NCBI GenBank assembly: GCA_002150995.1 | Contig: MDHJ01000001.1 | Coordinates: 806,001 to 870,000 of the forward strand | Reading direction: 5' to 3' | DNA: 64,000 nucleotides | From: Clavibacter michiganensis | GTDB lineage: Bacteria > Actinomycetota > Actinomycetes > Actinomycetales > Microbacteriaceae | Part shown: in pieces, positions 47,649 to 58,028 of the stretch | Layout: the number at the start of each line of letters is the position of its first letter | Position numbering within the stretch: position 1 is the first letter of the stretch | Notes under the pieces: generated by a model | Told to the model about the DNA's origin: nothing | The model's input: the letters and a program-made list of their open reading frames with translations, nothing else | Database searches by the model: none | Program-made: the position numbers and the translations under genes

Positions 47649-48671
47649 ATGATGACGACGGAGACGCCGCGCGGACGCGCGCCCAGCATCCGCGACGTCG
47701 CGCGCCTCGCCGGCGTCTCGCACCAGACCGTCTCCCGCGTGCTCAACGACTCGCCCTCCCTGCGCGCCGAGACCCGCCAGCGCGTGCTCGACGTGATGGA
47801 GCAGGTGCAGTACCGGCCGAACCGCGCCGCCCGCGCGCTCGTCACGAGCCGCTCGCGCACCATCGGGGTCCTCACCTCGCAGAGCTCGCAGTACGGGCCG
47901 GCCTCCTCGATCGCGGCCATCGAGGCGGCGGCGCGCGAGGCCGGGTACCTGGTCACGACCACGAACCTCGCGTCGTCCGACGAAGCCGCGATCCAGGTCG
48001 CGCTCGGCCACCTCGTGGAGCAGGCCGTGGAGGGGCTCGTGGTCGTCGCGCCCCAGGTCCGCGTCCGCGAGGTCATCGCCAGCATGTCGCTCGACGTGCC
48101 GTACGTGACCATGCAGAGCGACGGAGTCGGGGACGCGCATGCGCTCAGCGTCGACCAGATCGCCGGTGCCCGGCTCGCCACGCGCCACCTGCTGGACCTC
48201 GGCCACCGGGACATCTACCACCTCGCCGGCCCCCAGGACTGGATCGAGGCGGAGGCGCGCATGCGCGGCTTCCTCGACGCGATGTCGGCGGCCGACGTGC
48301 CCACCACGGCGCCGATCCTCGGCGACTGGACCGCGGAGTTCGGCTACTACGCGGGCCGGGAGATGCTGCGCCTCCGCGACTTCACCGCGATCTTCTCCAG
48401 CAACGACCAGATGGCGCTCGGCCTCATCCACGCCGTCCGCGACGCCGGGCTCGACGTGCCGCGGGACGTCAGCATCGTCGGCTTCGACGACATCCCCGAG
48501 GCGGCGCACTTCTGGCCGCCCCTCACGACGGTGCGCCAGGACTTCGCCGAGGTCGGGCGCCGCTCGGTGGCTCTCCTGCTCGACGGGATGGGCGGCTCGG
48601 GCGACCGCTACAGCGGCACGATCATGCCCGAGCTCGTCGTCCGGGCGTCCACGGGACCGCCCTCGTCCTGA
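47649..48671 (+). CDS. LacI-family regulator of the arabinose locus
   Basis: In this 340-residue protein the HTH SIRDVARLAGVSHQTVSRVLN has recognition residues His, Gln and Arg, close to Tyr-Gln-Arg of LacI. The hinge is NRAARALVTSRSRTIGVLT and the effector domain ends with LTTVRQDFAEVGRRSV. It lies directly upstream of araB in the same direction. Sites with TGTGA/TCACA half-sites, as in the lac operator, occur upstream of both its own gene and araB, so it is a likely arabinose-responsive repressor. Confidence 0.88.
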   Translation: MMTTETPRGRAPSIRDVARLAGVSHQTVSRVLNDSPSLRAETRQRVLDVMEQVQYRPNRAARALVTSRSRTIGVLTSQSSQYGPASSIAAIEAAAREAGYLVTTTNLASSDEAAIQVALGHLVEQAVEGLVVVAPQVRVREVIASMSLDVPYVTMQSDGVGDAHALSVDQIAGARLATRHLLDLGHRDIYHLAGPQDWIEAEARMRGFLDAMSAADVPTTAPILGDWTAEFGYYAGREMLRLRDFTAIFSSNDQMALGLIHAVRDAGLDVPRDVSIVGFDDIPEAAHFWPPLTTVRQDFAEVGRRSVALLLDGMGGSGDRYSGTIMPELVVRASTGPPSS

Positions 48672-48742
48672 CCGCCGGGCGACCGGCAGGCTCCCGATCC
48701 GGGCCGCCGCCACCCCATTCCGAGGGGTCCGGCCGTCTCGGC

Positions 48743-48800
48743 TTGACAGGTCGATCGTCCGGGTGTGAGAGTGACATCCGCCGATGTGACCGTTCACATC
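48743..48800 (+). promoter_or_regulatory. araB promoter region with LacI-type operators
   Basis: A consensus TTGACA (48743-48748) is followed by a poorly conserved -10 region that overlaps TGTGAGAGTGACA (48764-48776). A clear palindrome, GATGTGA-CCGT-TCACATC (48783-48800), lies just downstream. Its TGTGA-N4-TCACA geometry is that of the symmetric lac operator. Repressor binding here would block initiation. Confidence 0.65.
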
Positions 48801-48849
48801 CCGCGCGGCCTTCCCGGGCCGCACTGCATCAGACGAAGGAGTCGATCCC

Positions 48850-50571
48850 GTGCCCAGTGCCCCTGCCCCCCGCGATGCCGAGGCCGGCCAGGCTCCGCAG
48901 AGCGAGAGCGCTCCGCGGTCCGAGCAGTACGTCATCGGGGTCGACTACGGCACCCTCTCCGGCCGCGCCGTCGTCGTGCGCGTATCGGACGGCGTCGAGC
49001 TCGGATCCGGCGTCCTCGACTACCCGCACGCGGTCATGGACGACACGCTCGCCGCGACCGGCGCGCAGCTCCCGCCCGAGTGGGCCCTGCAGGTGCCGAG
49101 CGACTACGTCGACGTCCTGAAGCAGGCGGTTCCCGCCGCCATCCGCGAGGCCGGCATCGACCCCGCCCGCGTCATCGGCATCGGCACCGACTTCACGGCC
49201 TGCACCATGGTCCCCACCCTCGCCGACGGCACGCCGCTCAACGAGGTCGAGGGCTTCGCCGACCGCCCCCACGCCTACGTCAAGCTCTGGAAGCACCACG
49301 CCGCGCAGTCGCACGCCGACCGCATCAACGCGCTGGCCGAGGAGCGCGGCGAGAGGTGGCTCGCCCGCTACGGCGGCCTCATCTCGAGCGAGTGGGAGTT
49401 CGCCAAGGGCCTCCAGCTCCTCGAGGAGGACCCCGAGCTCTACGGCCTCATGGACCACTGGGTCGAGGCGGCCGACTGGATCGTGTGGCAGCTCACCGGC
49501 TCCTACGTCCGGAACGCCTGCACCGCCGGCTACAAGGGCATCCTGCAGGACGGCGAGTACCCCACCCGCGAGTTCCTCGGGGCGCTCAACCCGGACTTCG
49601 CCTCCTTCGCCGAGGACAAGGTCGCCCACGAGATCGGCCAGCTCGGCTCCGCGGCCGGCACCCTGTCGGCCGAGGCCGCCGCCTGGACGGGCCTCCCGGA
49701 GGGCATCGCGGTCGCGGTCGGCAACGTCGACGCGCACGTGACCGCCCCCGTCGCCCGCGCGGTCGAGCCCGGCCAGATGGTCGCCATCATGGGCACGAGC
49801 ACCTGCCACGTGATGAACAGCGACGTGCTCACCGAGGTCCCCGGCATGTGCGGCGTGGTCGACGGCGGCATCGTCTCGGGCCTCTACGGCTACGAGGCCG
49901 GCCAGTCCGGCGTGGGCGACATCTTCGCCTGGTACGTCAAGAACCAGGTCCCGGCGCGCTACGCCGAGGAGGCCGCCGCGGCCGGCAAGAGCGTGCACCA
50001 GCACCTCACCGACCTCGCGGCCGACCAGCCCGTCGGCGGCCACGGACTCGTCGCGCTCGACTGGCACTCCGGCAACCGCTCGGTCCTCGTCGACCACGAG
50101 CTCTCCGGCCTCGTCGTCGGCACGACGCTCACCACCCGCACCGAGGAGGTCTACCGGGCGCTGCTCGAGGCCACCGCGTTCGGCACCCGCAAGATCGTCG
50201 AGACGTTCGGCGCCTCGGGCGTCCCCGTCACCGAGTTCATCGTGGCGGGCGGCCTGCTGAAGAACGCGTTCCTCATGCAGGCGTACAGCGACATCCTCCG
50301 CCTCCCCATCTCGGTCATCACGAGCGAGCAGGGCCCCGCGCTGGGCTCCGCGATCCACGCGGCCGTCGCCGCCGGCGCCTACCCCGACGTCCGCGTCGCG
50401 GGCGACGCCATGGGCAAGGTCGAGCGCGGCCGCTACCAGCCGGACGAGGAGCGGTCGCTCGCCTACGACCGCCTGTACGAGGAGTACTCGACGCTGCACG
50501 ACTACTTCGGTCGCGGCGCCAACGACGTCATGAAGCGCCTCAAGTCGCTGAAGAGGGAGGCCCGCGCGTGA
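48850..50571 (+). CDS. araB: L-ribulokinase
   Basis: This 573-residue FGGY-family kinase phosphorylates L-ribulose. The N-terminal ATPase fold begins [28 protein letters not shown], the [11 protein letters not shown] phosphate-2-like loop and the C-terminal [17 protein letters not shown] with the FGGY signature region all match AraB. GTG 48850 follows a GAAGGAG ribosome site. Its TGA overlaps the araD GTG, first gene of araB-araD-araA. Confidence 0.95.
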   Translation: MPSAPAPRDAEAGQAPQSESAPRSEQYVIGVDYGTLSGRAVVVRVSDGVELGSGVLDYPHAVMDDTLAATGAQLPPEWALQVPSDYVDVLKQAVPAAIREAGIDPARVIGIGTDFTACTMVPTLADGTPLNEVEGFADRPHAYVKLWKHHAAQSHADRINALAEERGERWLARYGGLISSEWEFAKGLQLLEEDPELYGLMDHWVEAADWIVWQLTGSYVRNACTAGYKGILQDGEYPTREFLGALNPDFASFAEDKVAHEIGQLGSAAGTLSAEAAAWTGLPEGIAVAVGNVDAHVTAPVARAVEPGQMVAIMGTSTCHVMNSDVLTEVPGMCGVVDGGIVSGLYGYEAGQSGVGDIFAWYVKNQVPARYAEEAAAAGKSVHQHLTDLAADQPVGGHGLVALDWHSGNRSVLVDHELSGLVVGTTLTTRTEEVYRALLEATAFGTRKIVETFGASGVPVTEFIVAGGLLKNAFLMQAYSDILRLPISVITSEQGPALGSAIHAAVAAGAYPDVRVAGDAMGKVERGRYQPDEERSLAYDRLYEEYSTLHDYFGRGANDVMKRLKSLKREARA

Positions 50572-51278
50572 GCACCTACGCACCCGAGATCGAGGTCGCG
50601 GTCGCCCGCGTCCGCTCCGAGGTCTCCCGCCTGCACGCGGAGCTCGTGCGCTACGGGCTCGTGGTCTGGACCGGCGGCAACGTCTCCGGACGCGTCCCCG
50701 GCGCCGACCTCTTCGTGATCAAGCCGTCGGGCGTGAGCTACGACGACCTGAGCCCCGAGAACATGATCCTCTGCGACCTCGACGGCAACGTCATCCCGGA
50801 CACCCCGGGCTCCCGCAACGCGCCCTCGAGCGACACGGCGGCCCACGCGTACGTCTACCGCAACATGCCCGAGGTGGGCGGCGTGGTCCACACGCACTCC
50901 ACCTACGCGGTGGCGTGGGCGGCACGTCGCGAGCCCATCCCGTGCGTGATCACCGCCATGGCCGACGAGTTCGGCGGCGAGATCCCCGTCGGCCCGTTCG
51001 CCATCATCGGCGACGACTCGATCGGCCGCGGCATCGTGGAGACCCTCACCGGCCACCGCTCCCGCGCCGTGCTGATGGCGGGCCACGGCCCGTTCACCAT
51101 CGGCAAGGACGCGAAGGACGCCGTGAAGGCGGCAGTCATGGTCGAGGACGTGGCGCGCACCGTGCACATCTCCCGCCAGCTGGGCGAGCCGACCCCCCTC
51201 CCCGTGGAGGCCGTCGACTCCCTGTTCGACCGCTACCAGAACGTCTACGGACAAGCACCCCAAGGAGCCCTGAAGTGA
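50568..51278 (+). CDS. araD: L-ribulose-5-phosphate 4-epimerase
   Basis: This 236-residue class II aldolase-family, zinc-dependent epimerase converts L-ribulose 5-phosphate to D-xylulose 5-phosphate. Substrate-loop motifs are TGGNVSGR and [10 protein letters not shown], and the zinc histidines are in [12 protein letters not shown] with a further His in ARTVHIS. It overlaps araB and araA by 4 bases on either side, so the three are translationally coupled. Confidence 0.95.
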   Translation: MSTYAPEIEVAVARVRSEVSRLHAELVRYGLVVWTGGNVSGRVPGADLFVIKPSGVSYDDLSPENMILCDLDGNVIPDTPGSRNAPSSDTAAHAYVYRNMPEVGGVVHTHSTYAVAWAARREPIPCVITAMADEFGGEIPVGPFAIIGDDSIGRGIVETLTGHRSRAVLMAGHGPFTIGKDAKDAVKAAVMVEDVARTVHISRQLGEPTPLPVEAVDSLFDRYQNVYGQAPQGALK

Positions 51279-52792
51279 GCCGCATCACCACGTCCCTCGA
51301 CCACTACGAGGTCTGGTTCCTCACCGGCAGCCAGAACCTGTACGGCGAGGAGACCCTCCAGCAGGTCGCCGAGCAGTCGCAGGAGATCGCCCGGCAGCTC
51401 GAGGAGGCGTCGGACGTCCCCGTCCGCGTCGTGTGGAAGCCCGTCCTCAAGGACTCCGACAGCATCCGCCGCATGGCCCTCGAGGCCAACGCGAGCGACC
51501 GCACCATCGGCCTCATCGCCTGGATGCACACGTTCAGCCCCGCGAAGATGTGGATCCAGGGCCTCGACGCCCTCCAGAAGCCGTTCCTGCACCTGCACAC
51601 GCAGGCCAACGTCGCGCTGCCCTGGAGCAGCATCGACATGGACTTCATGAACCTCAACCAGGCCGCGCACGGCGACCGCGAGTTCGGCTACATCCAGTCG
51701 CGGCTCGGCGTCACCCGCAAGACCGTCGTCGGCCACGTCAGCACCGAGTCCGTCCGCACGAGCATCGCCACCTGGATGCGCGCCGCCGCCGGCTGGGCCG
51801 CCGTCCACGAGCTCAAGGTCGCCCGCTTCGGCGACAACATGCGCTACGTCGCCGTCACCGAGGGCGACAAGACGGAGGCCGAGCTCAAGTTCGGCGTCAG
51901 CGTCAACACCTGGGGCGTCAACGACCTCGTCGAGCGCGTGGACGCGGCGACCGACGCCGAGATCGACGCGCTGGTCGACGAGTACGAGGAGCTCTACGAC
52001 ATCGCTCCCGAGCTGCGGCGCGGCGCCGAGCGCCACGAGTCGCTCCGCTACGGCGCGGCCATCGAGGTCGGGCTCCGCTCGTTCCTCGAGGAGGGCGGCT
52101 TCGGCGCCTTCACCACGAGCTTCGAGGACCTCGGCGGGCTCCGCCAGCTCCCCGGCCTCGCGGTCCAGCGCCTCATGGCCGAGGGCTACGGCTTCGGCGC
52201 CGAGGGCGACTGGAAGACGGCCGTCCTCATCCGCGCGGCGAAGGTGATGGGCGCGGGACTCCCCGGCGGTGCGAGCCTCATGGAGGACTACACGTACCAC
52301 CTCGTCCCGGGCGAGGAGAAGATCCTCGGTGCCCACATGCTCGAGGTCTGCCCGACGCTCACCACGAGCCGTCCGAGCCTCGAGATCCACCCGCTCGGCA
52401 TCGGGGGCCGCGAGGACCCGGTGCGCCTCGTCTTCGACACCGACCCCGGCCCTGCGGTCGTCGTCGCCATGTCGGACATGCGCGACCGCTTCCGCATCGT
52501 CGCCAACGTCGTGGAGGTCGTGCCGCTCGACGAGCCCCTCCCGAACCTGCCCGTCGCCCGTGCCGTGTGGAAGCCCGCACCGGACTTCGCGACGAGCGCC
52601 GCGGCCTGGCTCACCGCCGGGGCCGCCCACCACACGGTCATGAGCACGCAGGTCGGCGTCGAGGTCTTCGAGGACTTCGCCGAGATCGCGCGCACGGAGC
52701 TCCTCGTCATCGACGAGGACACGACCCTCAAGGGTTTCACCAAGGAAGTCCGCTGGAACCAGGCGTACCACCGCCTGGCCCAGGGCCTGTAA
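51275..52792 (+). CDS. araA: L-arabinose isomerase
   Basis: This 505-residue manganese-dependent enzyme interconverts L-arabinose and L-ribulose. [55 protein letters not shown] and [23 protein letters not shown] are family hallmarks including the metal-site Glu and His residues. GTG start 51275, inside the araD end. The ChvE-type binding-protein gene follows after 76 bases. Confidence 0.96.
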   Translation: MSRITTSLDHYEVWFLTGSQNLYGEETLQQVAEQSQEIARQLEEASDVPVRVVWKPVLKDSDSIRRMALEANASDRTIGLIAWMHTFSPAKMWIQGLDALQKPFLHLHTQANVALPWSSIDMDFMNLNQAAHGDREFGYIQSRLGVTRKTVVGHVSTESVRTSIATWMRAAAGWAAVHELKVARFGDNMRYVAVTEGDKTEAELKFGVSVNTWGVNDLVERVDAATDAEIDALVDEYEELYDIAPELRRGAERHESLRYGAAIEVGLRSFLEEGGFGAFTTSFEDLGGLRQLPGLAVQRLMAEGYGFGAEGDWKTAVLIRAAKVMGAGLPGGASLMEDYTYHLVPGEEKILGAHMLEVCPTLTTSRPSLEIHPLGIGGREDPVRLVFDTDPGPAVVVAMSDMRDRFRIVANVVEVVPLDEPLPNLPVARAVWKPAPDFATSAAAWLTAGAAHHTVMSTQVGVEVFEDFAEIARTELLVIDEDTTLKGFTKEVRWNQAYHRLAQGL

Positions 52793-52868
52793 CACCCACA
52801 CCAGGGGTGCGGACCCGGCGCAGATGCCGGATCCGCGTCTCACAGCAGCAGTACGAAAGGACACGACC

Positions 52869-53999
52869 GTGAAGATGAAGAAGGTCCTCGTCGGCATCGC
52901 CGCCACGAGCATCGCCCTCTCCCTCGCCGCCTGCTCCGGCGGCGGCGGAGGCCGCGGCGGCGCCGCCGCCGATGGCGAGGTGAACCCCGCCGACACCCTC
53001 GTCGGCGTCGCCATGCCGACCAAGACCAGCGAGCGCTGGGTCGACGACGGCAACAACGTGCAGAAGCAGCTCACCGACCTGGGCTACCAGGTCGACCTGC
53101 AGTACGCGAACGACAAGGTCCAGGACCAGATCTCGCAGATCGAGACGATGCTGAACAAGGGCGCCAAGGCCCTCATCGTCGCCTCGATCGACGGCACCGC
53201 GCTGACCCAGGTCCTCAAGACCGCGGCCGACGACGGCGTCAAGGTCATCGCGTACGACCGCCTGATCAACGGCACCGAGGACGTCGACTACTACACGACG
53301 TTCGACAACCAGCAGGTCGGCGTGCTCCAGGGCAACTCCCTCCTGCAGGGCATGGGCCTCGTCGACGCCGACGGCAACAGCACCGGCAGCACCGAGAAGA
53401 AGACCATCGAGATCTTCGCGGGCAGCCCGGACGACAACAACGCGCTGTTCTTCTACGACGGCGCGATGTCGGTCCTCAAGCCGTTCCTCGACTCGGGCCA
53501 GGTCACGATCGGCTCCGGCCAGTCGGAGTTCAGCCAGGTCGCGATCCAGCAGTGGAAGCTCGAGGGCGCCCAGGCGCGCATGGAGAACCTCCTCAGCGGC
53601 TCGTATGGCGGCGGCCAGCAGCTCGACGGCGTGCTCTCGCCCTACGACGGCCTGTCGCGCGGCGTGATCAACGCCCTGCGCTCGAGCGGCACGGCGGACG
53701 ACGCCATGCCGATCATCACGGGCCAGGACGGCGAGAAGGCATCCGACAAGCTCATCCTCGACGGCGTCCAGTACTCGACGATCTTCAAGGACACGCGCCT
53801 CCTCGGCGCCGAGGCCGTCACCATGGTCGACGACCTGCTGAAGGGCGAGACCCCGGACGCGCCCGACACCTACGACAACAAGGTGAAGGACGTCCCGACC
53901 AAGCAGTTCCCCCCGGTCACCGTCACGAAGGACAACCTCATCGAGGTCATCGTCGACAGCGGCTACTACACGCAGGACGAGATCGACAAGGGCGAGTAG
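52869..53999 (+). CDS. chvE: Multiple-sugar-binding lipoprotein (ChvE-like)
   Basis: In this 376-residue protein the signal peptide ends in lipobox LSLAAC (Cys at about residue 21) with a Gly-rich spacer. The mature protein is a family 2 periplasmic-binding domain ([45 protein letters not shown]) close to ChvE, the monosaccharide receptor. GTG 52869 follows GAAAGGAC. Placement after araBDA suggests import of L-arabinose and perhaps xylose. Confidence 0.85.
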   Translation: MKMKKVLVGIAATSIALSLAACSGGGGGRGGAAADGEVNPADTLVGVAMPTKTSERWVDDGNNVQKQLTDLGYQVDLQYANDKVQDQISQIETMLNKGAKALIVASIDGTALTQVLKTAADDGVKVIAYDRLINGTEDVDYYTTFDNQQVGVLQGNSLLQGMGLVDADGNSTGSTEKKTIEIFAGSPDDNNALFFYDGAMSVLKPFLDSGQVTIGSGQSEFSQVAIQQWKLEGAQARMENLLSGSYGGGQQLDGVLSPYDGLSRGVINALRSSGTADDAMPIITGQDGEKASDKLILDGVQYSTIFKDTRLLGAEAVTMVDDLLKGETPDAPDTYDNKVKDVPTKQFPPVTVTKDNLIEVIVDSGYYTQDEIDKGE

Positions 54000-54034
54000 T
54001 CCTCACCCGCACCGCACGAAGCGCGGTGCACCCG

Positions 54035-54102
54035 GCCGGTCGACGCTCGCGTCGACCGGCCTCCCCCCGGCTCGGGCCGGCCGTGCACCACGGCCGGCCC
54101 GA
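54035..54102 (+). other. Two tandem perfect hairpins between chvE-like and ATPase genes
   Basis: Arms GGCCGGTCGACG/CGTCGACCGGCC (54035-54046, 54051-54062, loop CTCG) are followed by CGGGCCGGCCGTG/CACGGCCGGCCCG (54074-54086, 54090-54102, loop CAC). They probably protect or limit the message so that the binding protein is made in excess, as at the aglE-aglF junction. Confidence 0.65.
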
Positions 54103-54181
54103 CCCCCGGGTGGCGCTCACCCGCCGCCCGGAGCACCACCGCCGGGCACCCGGCACCACCATCCACAAAGCGAGGCAGGCC

Positions 54182-55711
54182 ATGGCCAACCACATTCTCG
54201 AGATGCGCGGCATCACCAAGACGTTCCCCGGCGTCAAGGCGCTGCAGGACGTCAATCTCGAGGTCACGCGCGGCACGTGCCACGCGATCTGCGGCGAGAA
54301 CGGCGCCGGGAAGTCGACCCTCATGAAGGTCCTCTCCGGCGTGTACCCCGCGGGCTCCTACGACGGCGACATCGTCCTCGAGGACGAGGTCGTCAAGTTC
54401 TCCAACATCCGCGACAGCGAGAAGTCGGGCGTGGTGATCATCCACCAGGAGCTCGCGCTCAGCCCCTACCTCTCCATCGCGGAGAACATCTTCCTCGGCA
54501 ACGAGATCTCCAAGGGCGGCTTCATCGACTGGAACGCCACCAACCTCGAGGCCGCGAAGCTCCTCGCCCGCGTCGGGCTGAACGACAACCCGGCGACGCG
54601 GATCGCCGACATCGGCGTCGGCAAGCAGCAGCTCGTGGAGATCGCGAAGGCGCTCTCGAAGGAGGTGAAGCTCCTCATCCTCGACGAGCCCACCGCCGCG
54701 CTCAACGACGAGGACTCCGCCCACCTGCTCGACCTGATCAAGCACCTCAAGGGCCAGGGCATCACGAGCATCATCATCAGCCACAAGCTGAACGAGATCA
54801 AGGCGATCGCCGACGCGGTGACGATCATCCGCGACGGCAAGACCATCGAGACCCTCGACCTCGAGCGCGACTCCATCAGCGAGGAGCGCATCATCAAGGG
54901 CATGGTCGGCCGCGACCTGCAGAGCCGCTACCCCGACCGCACCCCGGACATCGGCGAGGAGGTGCTGCGCATCGAGGACTGGACGGTCCACCACCCGCAG
55001 GAGCACTCCCGCGTCATCGTCGACCACGCGAACCTCAACGTCCGCGCGGGCGAGGTCGTCGGCATCGCCGGCCTCATGGGCGCGGGCCGCACCGAGCTCG
55101 CGATGAGCGTCTTCGGCCGGTCCTACGGGGCCAACATCTCCGGGAAGCTGTACAAGCACGGCAAGGAGATCACCGCGCGCACGGTGGGGGAGGCCATCAA
55201 GAACGGCCTCGCGTACGCCACCGAGGACCGCAAGCACTACGGCCTCAACCTCATCGACGACATCAAGCGCAACGTCTCCGGCGCGGCGCTCGAGAAGCTG
55301 GCAAAGGCCGGCTGGGTGGACGCGAACGAGGAGTACGTGGTGGCCGACGGCTACCGCAAGTCCATGAACATCAAGGCGCCGAGCGTCGGGTCCATCACCG
55401 GGAAGCTCTCCGGCGGGAACCAGCAGAAGGTCGTCCTGTCGAAGTGGATGTTCTCCGACCCGGACGTGCTGATCCTCGACGAGCCCACCCGCGGCATCGA
55501 CGTCGGCGCGAAGTACGAGATCTACACGATCATCAACTCGCTCGCCGCGCAGGGCAAGGCCGTCATCGTCATCTCCAGCGAGCTGCCCGAGCTGCTCGGC
55601 ATCTGCGACCGCATCTACGCCCTCTCCGCCGGGCGGATCACGGGCCAGCTCCCGATCGCCGAGGCGACCCCCGAGAGCCTCATGACCTACATGACCAAGG
55701 AAAAGGAATAG
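54182..55711 (+). CDS. gguA: Sugar ABC transporter ATP-binding protein (GguA/MglA type)
   Basis: This 509-residue tandem ATPase has a first domain with Walker [10 protein letters not shown] and Walker [12 protein letters not shown], and a second, divergent domain with GLMGAGRTE, signature LSGGNQQKV and [14 protein letters not shown]. This two-domain form energises monosaccharide uptake with family 2 binding proteins. ATG 54182 is preceded by GCGAGGCAGGC. The permease gene starts 5 bases after its stop. Confidence 0.9.
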   Translation: MANHILEMRGITKTFPGVKALQDVNLEVTRGTCHAICGENGAGKSTLMKVLSGVYPAGSYDGDIVLEDEVVKFSNIRDSEKSGVVIIHQELALSPYLSIAENIFLGNEISKGGFIDWNATNLEAAKLLARVGLNDNPATRIADIGVGKQQLVEIAKALSKEVKLLILDEPTAALNDEDSAHLLDLIKHLKGQGITSIIISHKLNEIKAIADAVTIIRDGKTIETLDLERDSISEERIIKGMVGRDLQSRYPDRTPDIGEEVLRIEDWTVHHPQEHSRVIVDHANLNVRAGEVVGIAGLMGAGRTELAMSVFGRSYGANISGKLYKHGKEITARTVGEAIKNGLAYATEDRKHYGLNLIDDIKRNVSGAALEKLAKAGWVDANEEYVVADGYRKSMNIKAPSVGSITGKLSGGNQQKVVLSKWMFSDPDVLILDEPTRGIDVGAKYEIYTIINSLAAQGKAVIVISSELPELLGICDRIYALSAGRITGQLPIAEATPESLMTYMTKEKE

Positions 55712-55716
55712 TCACC

Positions 55717-56904
55717 ATGTCCAGTCTCAGCACAGTGGCGGGATTCCTCGTCAGCCGCCTCCGGCAGATCGGCATCTTCATCGCGCTGGTCGCCATCGTG
55801 GTGCTGTTCCAGATCCTGACCGACGGGACGCTCCTCGAGCCCCGCAACGTCACCAGCATCGTCGTCCAGAACGCGTACATCCTGATCCTCGCGATCGGCA
55901 TGGTGATGATCATCATCGCCGGCCACATCGACCTGTCGGTCGGGTCGGTCGTCGCCCTGGTCGGCGCCGTCTCCGGCGTGTTCGCCGTCAACTGGGGCTG
56001 GCCCTGGTGGGCGTCGATCATCGCGAGCCTCGTGGTCGGCGGCCTCATCGGCGCCTGGCAGGGCTTCTGGGTGGCGTACGTCGGGATCCCCGCGTTCATC
56101 GTGACCCTCGCGGGCATGCTGACGTTCCGCGGCCTCGCCCAGATCGTCCTCGACAACCGCCCCATCACGCCGTTCCCGGACGAGTACGTGGCGGTCGGCG
56201 CCGGCTTCCTGCCCGACCCCTCGGACGGCACGTCGTACCTGGAGTGGGTCACCGTCACCCTCGGCGCCCTCGCGGCCGTGTTCCTCGTCGCCCAGCAGCT
56301 GCGCGAGCGCCGTGCCCGCGTGAAGCTGAACCTCGAGGACGAGCCCTTCGCCTGGTTCATCACGAAGCTCGCCTTCATCGCGGTCCTCGTGCTCGGCATC
56401 ACGTACCTGCTCGCCAGCTACCAGGGCACGCCGATCGTGCTGGTCATCCTCGCGGTGCTGGTGCTCGTCTACACGGCGGTGATGAACCGCAGCATCTTCG
56501 GCCGTCACATCTACGCTCGAGGCGGCAACCTCAACGCCGCGCAGCTGTCCGGCATCAACACGAAGCGCGTGGACTTCCTGCTCTTCGTCAACATGGGCTT
56601 CCTCGCCGCCCTCGCGGGCATCGCCTTCACCGCCCGCAGCAACTCGGCCCTCCCGGGCGCCGGCAACGGCTTCGAGCTCGACGCCATCGCCGCGGTGTTC
56701 ATCGGCGGCGCGGCCGTGACCGGCGGCATCGGCACCGTGACCGGGGCCATGGTCGGTGGTCTCATCATGGGCGTGCTGAACAACGGCATGTCGCTGCTCG
56801 GCCTCGGCACGGAGTACCAGTCGCTCATCAAGGGCCTCGTGCTCCTGCTGGCCGTCGCGTTCGACGTGTTCAACAAGAGCCGTGGAGCCAAGTCCGCGAC
56901 CTGA
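55717..56904 (+). CDS. gguB: Sugar ABC transporter permease (GguB type)
   Basis: This 395-residue branched permease has about ten helices. GHIDLSVGSVVALVGAVSGV and GGNLNAAQLSGINTKRVDFLLFVNMG are the family signatures, and the long central insertion (residues about 165-205) is characteristic of GguB/XylH-like members. It ends the arabinose-locus operon, followed by a strong terminator. Confidence 0.9.
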   Translation: MSSLSTVAGFLVSRLRQIGIFIALVAIVVLFQILTDGTLLEPRNVTSIVVQNAYILILAIGMVMIIIAGHIDLSVGSVVALVGAVSGVFAVNWGWPWWASIIASLVVGGLIGAWQGFWVAYVGIPAFIVTLAGMLTFRGLAQIVLDNRPITPFPDEYVAVGAGFLPDPSDGTSYLEWVTVTLGALAAVFLVAQQLRERRARVKLNLEDEPFAWFITKLAFIAVLVLGITYLLASYQGTPIVLVILAVLVLVYTAVMNRSIFGRHIYARGGNLNAAQLSGINTKRVDFLLFVNMGFLAALAGIAFTARSNSALPGAGNGFELDAIAAVFIGGAAVTGGIGTVTGAMVGGLIMGVLNNGMSLLGLGTEYQSLIKGLVLLLAVAFDVFNKSRGAKSAT

Positions 56905-56933
56905 TCCACCCGCATGACCTGCGCTCCGGCGCG

Positions 56934-56974
56934 GACGAGGGGCCCGGCATCCGAGAGGATGCTGGGCCCTCGTC
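56934..56974 (+). terminator. Terminator after the sugar ABC operon
   Basis: Arms 56934-56952 and 56957-56974 (GACGAGGG...GCATCC with GGATGC...CCTCGTC, one bulge and one wobble, GAGA loop) lie 30 bases after the permease stop. This separates the arabinose operon from the following cassette of unknown genes. Confidence 0.75.
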
Positions 56975-57075
56975 GTCGGCGACCCCGCTCGGGCATCCGC
57001 ACGCCACAGGTCCGGGCCCAGGACCGCCTGTGCACTCTTTGGGACACGATCGTCTGCGCCCGATACGTTTCGGCT

Positions 57076-57696
57076 GTGAGACCTACCGTCGGAACCAGTT
57101 CCCACCGTCCCCGTCGATACCCCGCGCGGGCACCGAGTCGCCGCGCGACGGCGTGCCTCGGCGTCGCCACGGCCCTCGTCTTCGCGTCGACGTCGGCGCT
57201 GCCGGCGCAGGCCCGAGAGATCCCCGTCGGCACACACGGACCGGGGCTCAGCGCCGCGTCCACCGTCGTCCCGCTCGATGCCGCTCGCATCGAGGACCTG
57301 GTCGGCGAGCTGGAGGCCTCGCACCTGCCACGCGCCGCTGCGGAGGGGTCGGAGGGCATGCTGACGAACTTCTCCCTGGGCCACGGAGTCAGCATCGCGG
57401 TGCCCTCGGCTTCCGGGGAACGCGCGGATGCCGCCGTGTCGGCGTCGCTCATCGGCGCGGGCTGGGAGAGGGGCCCCGGCGTGTACGTCTCGTTCGACAA
57501 GACGGATCAGGAGGCCCTGTCCGCGGGGGTCGGCGCCGCGCTCGGCGTCGCCATCTGCGCCGCAGGGCCGGTCGCCTGTGGGATCGCGACGGTGGTCATC
57601 GCCGCTGCTGCCGTATACGTGGTGAAGCGGGGACTGTGCTCGGGAAGGCGGGAGCTGAGGATCTACGCCTCGACCTTGCAGGGTCGTCGTGTCTGA
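57076..57696 (+). CDS. Unrecognised secreted protein with C-terminal hydrophobic, Cys-containing segment
   Basis: In this 206-residue protein a basic n-region is followed by the signal core CLGVATALVFASTSALPAQA (cleavage before REIPV). The mature part is about 155 residues, beginning with a polar region and ending in YVSFDKTDQEALSAGVG, a helix-like ICAAGPVACGIATVVIAAAAV and a short basic tail with a third Cys (KRGLCSGRRELRIY). I recognise no family. The layout recalls secreted hydrophobic bacteriocin-like peptides, which is a guess. GTG 57076 gives a proper signal peptide. Codons such as AGG, AGA, GCT and GTA are commoner than in neighbours. Confidence 0.6.
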   Translation: MRPTVGTSSHRPRRYPARAPSRRATACLGVATALVFASTSALPAQAREIPVGTHGPGLSAASTVVPLDAARIEDLVGELEASHLPRAAAEGSEGMLTNFSLGHGVSIAVPSASGERADAAVSASLIGAGWERGPGVYVSFDKTDQEALSAGVGAALGVAICAAGPVACGIATVVIAAAAVYVVKRGLCSGRRELRIYASTLQGRRV

Positions 57697-57771
57697 CGCG
57701 TCATCGTGCGTCGATGCCATAGACGTAGAGGACCCGCCGGGTGTCGAGCATCACGATGAGGACAGGACGAG

Positions 57772-57945
57772 ATGAAGGCGCCTCTGCTCATCTGGATCGT
57801 CGGCTCCGCTGCGGTGCTGATCGTGGGATGGATCCTCGAGGGAGGGGATGGCGAGCGGTACGCATCGGTCGTCGCCGTGCCACTGGTCATCGTGTTCATG
57901 CTCTCCCTGGTGTCGAGATCGAGGCGGCGGCGTCCGCCCACGTGA
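57772..57945 (+). CDS. Small two-helix membrane protein (57 aa), unknown
   Basis: ATG 57772 gives MKAPLLIWIVGSAAVLIVGW, then a short acidic loop (ILEGGDGERY), a second helix ASVVAVPLVIVFMLSLV and a basic tail RSRRRRPPT. AGGACGAG precedes the start. Two helices with a positive C-terminus after a secreted peptide gene would suit an immunity or accessory protein, but no family is recognised. Confidence 0.5.
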   Translation: MKAPLLIWIVGSAAVLIVGWILEGGDGERYASVVAVPLVIVFMLSLVSRSRRRRPPT

Positions 57946-58028
57946 TGGCCGCGGCGCGGTGCCGGCGCAGACGCGCTCGACGACCGCGGCAGGGAGGCCC
58001 GACAGACCGCACGACGAGGAGGGGGACG

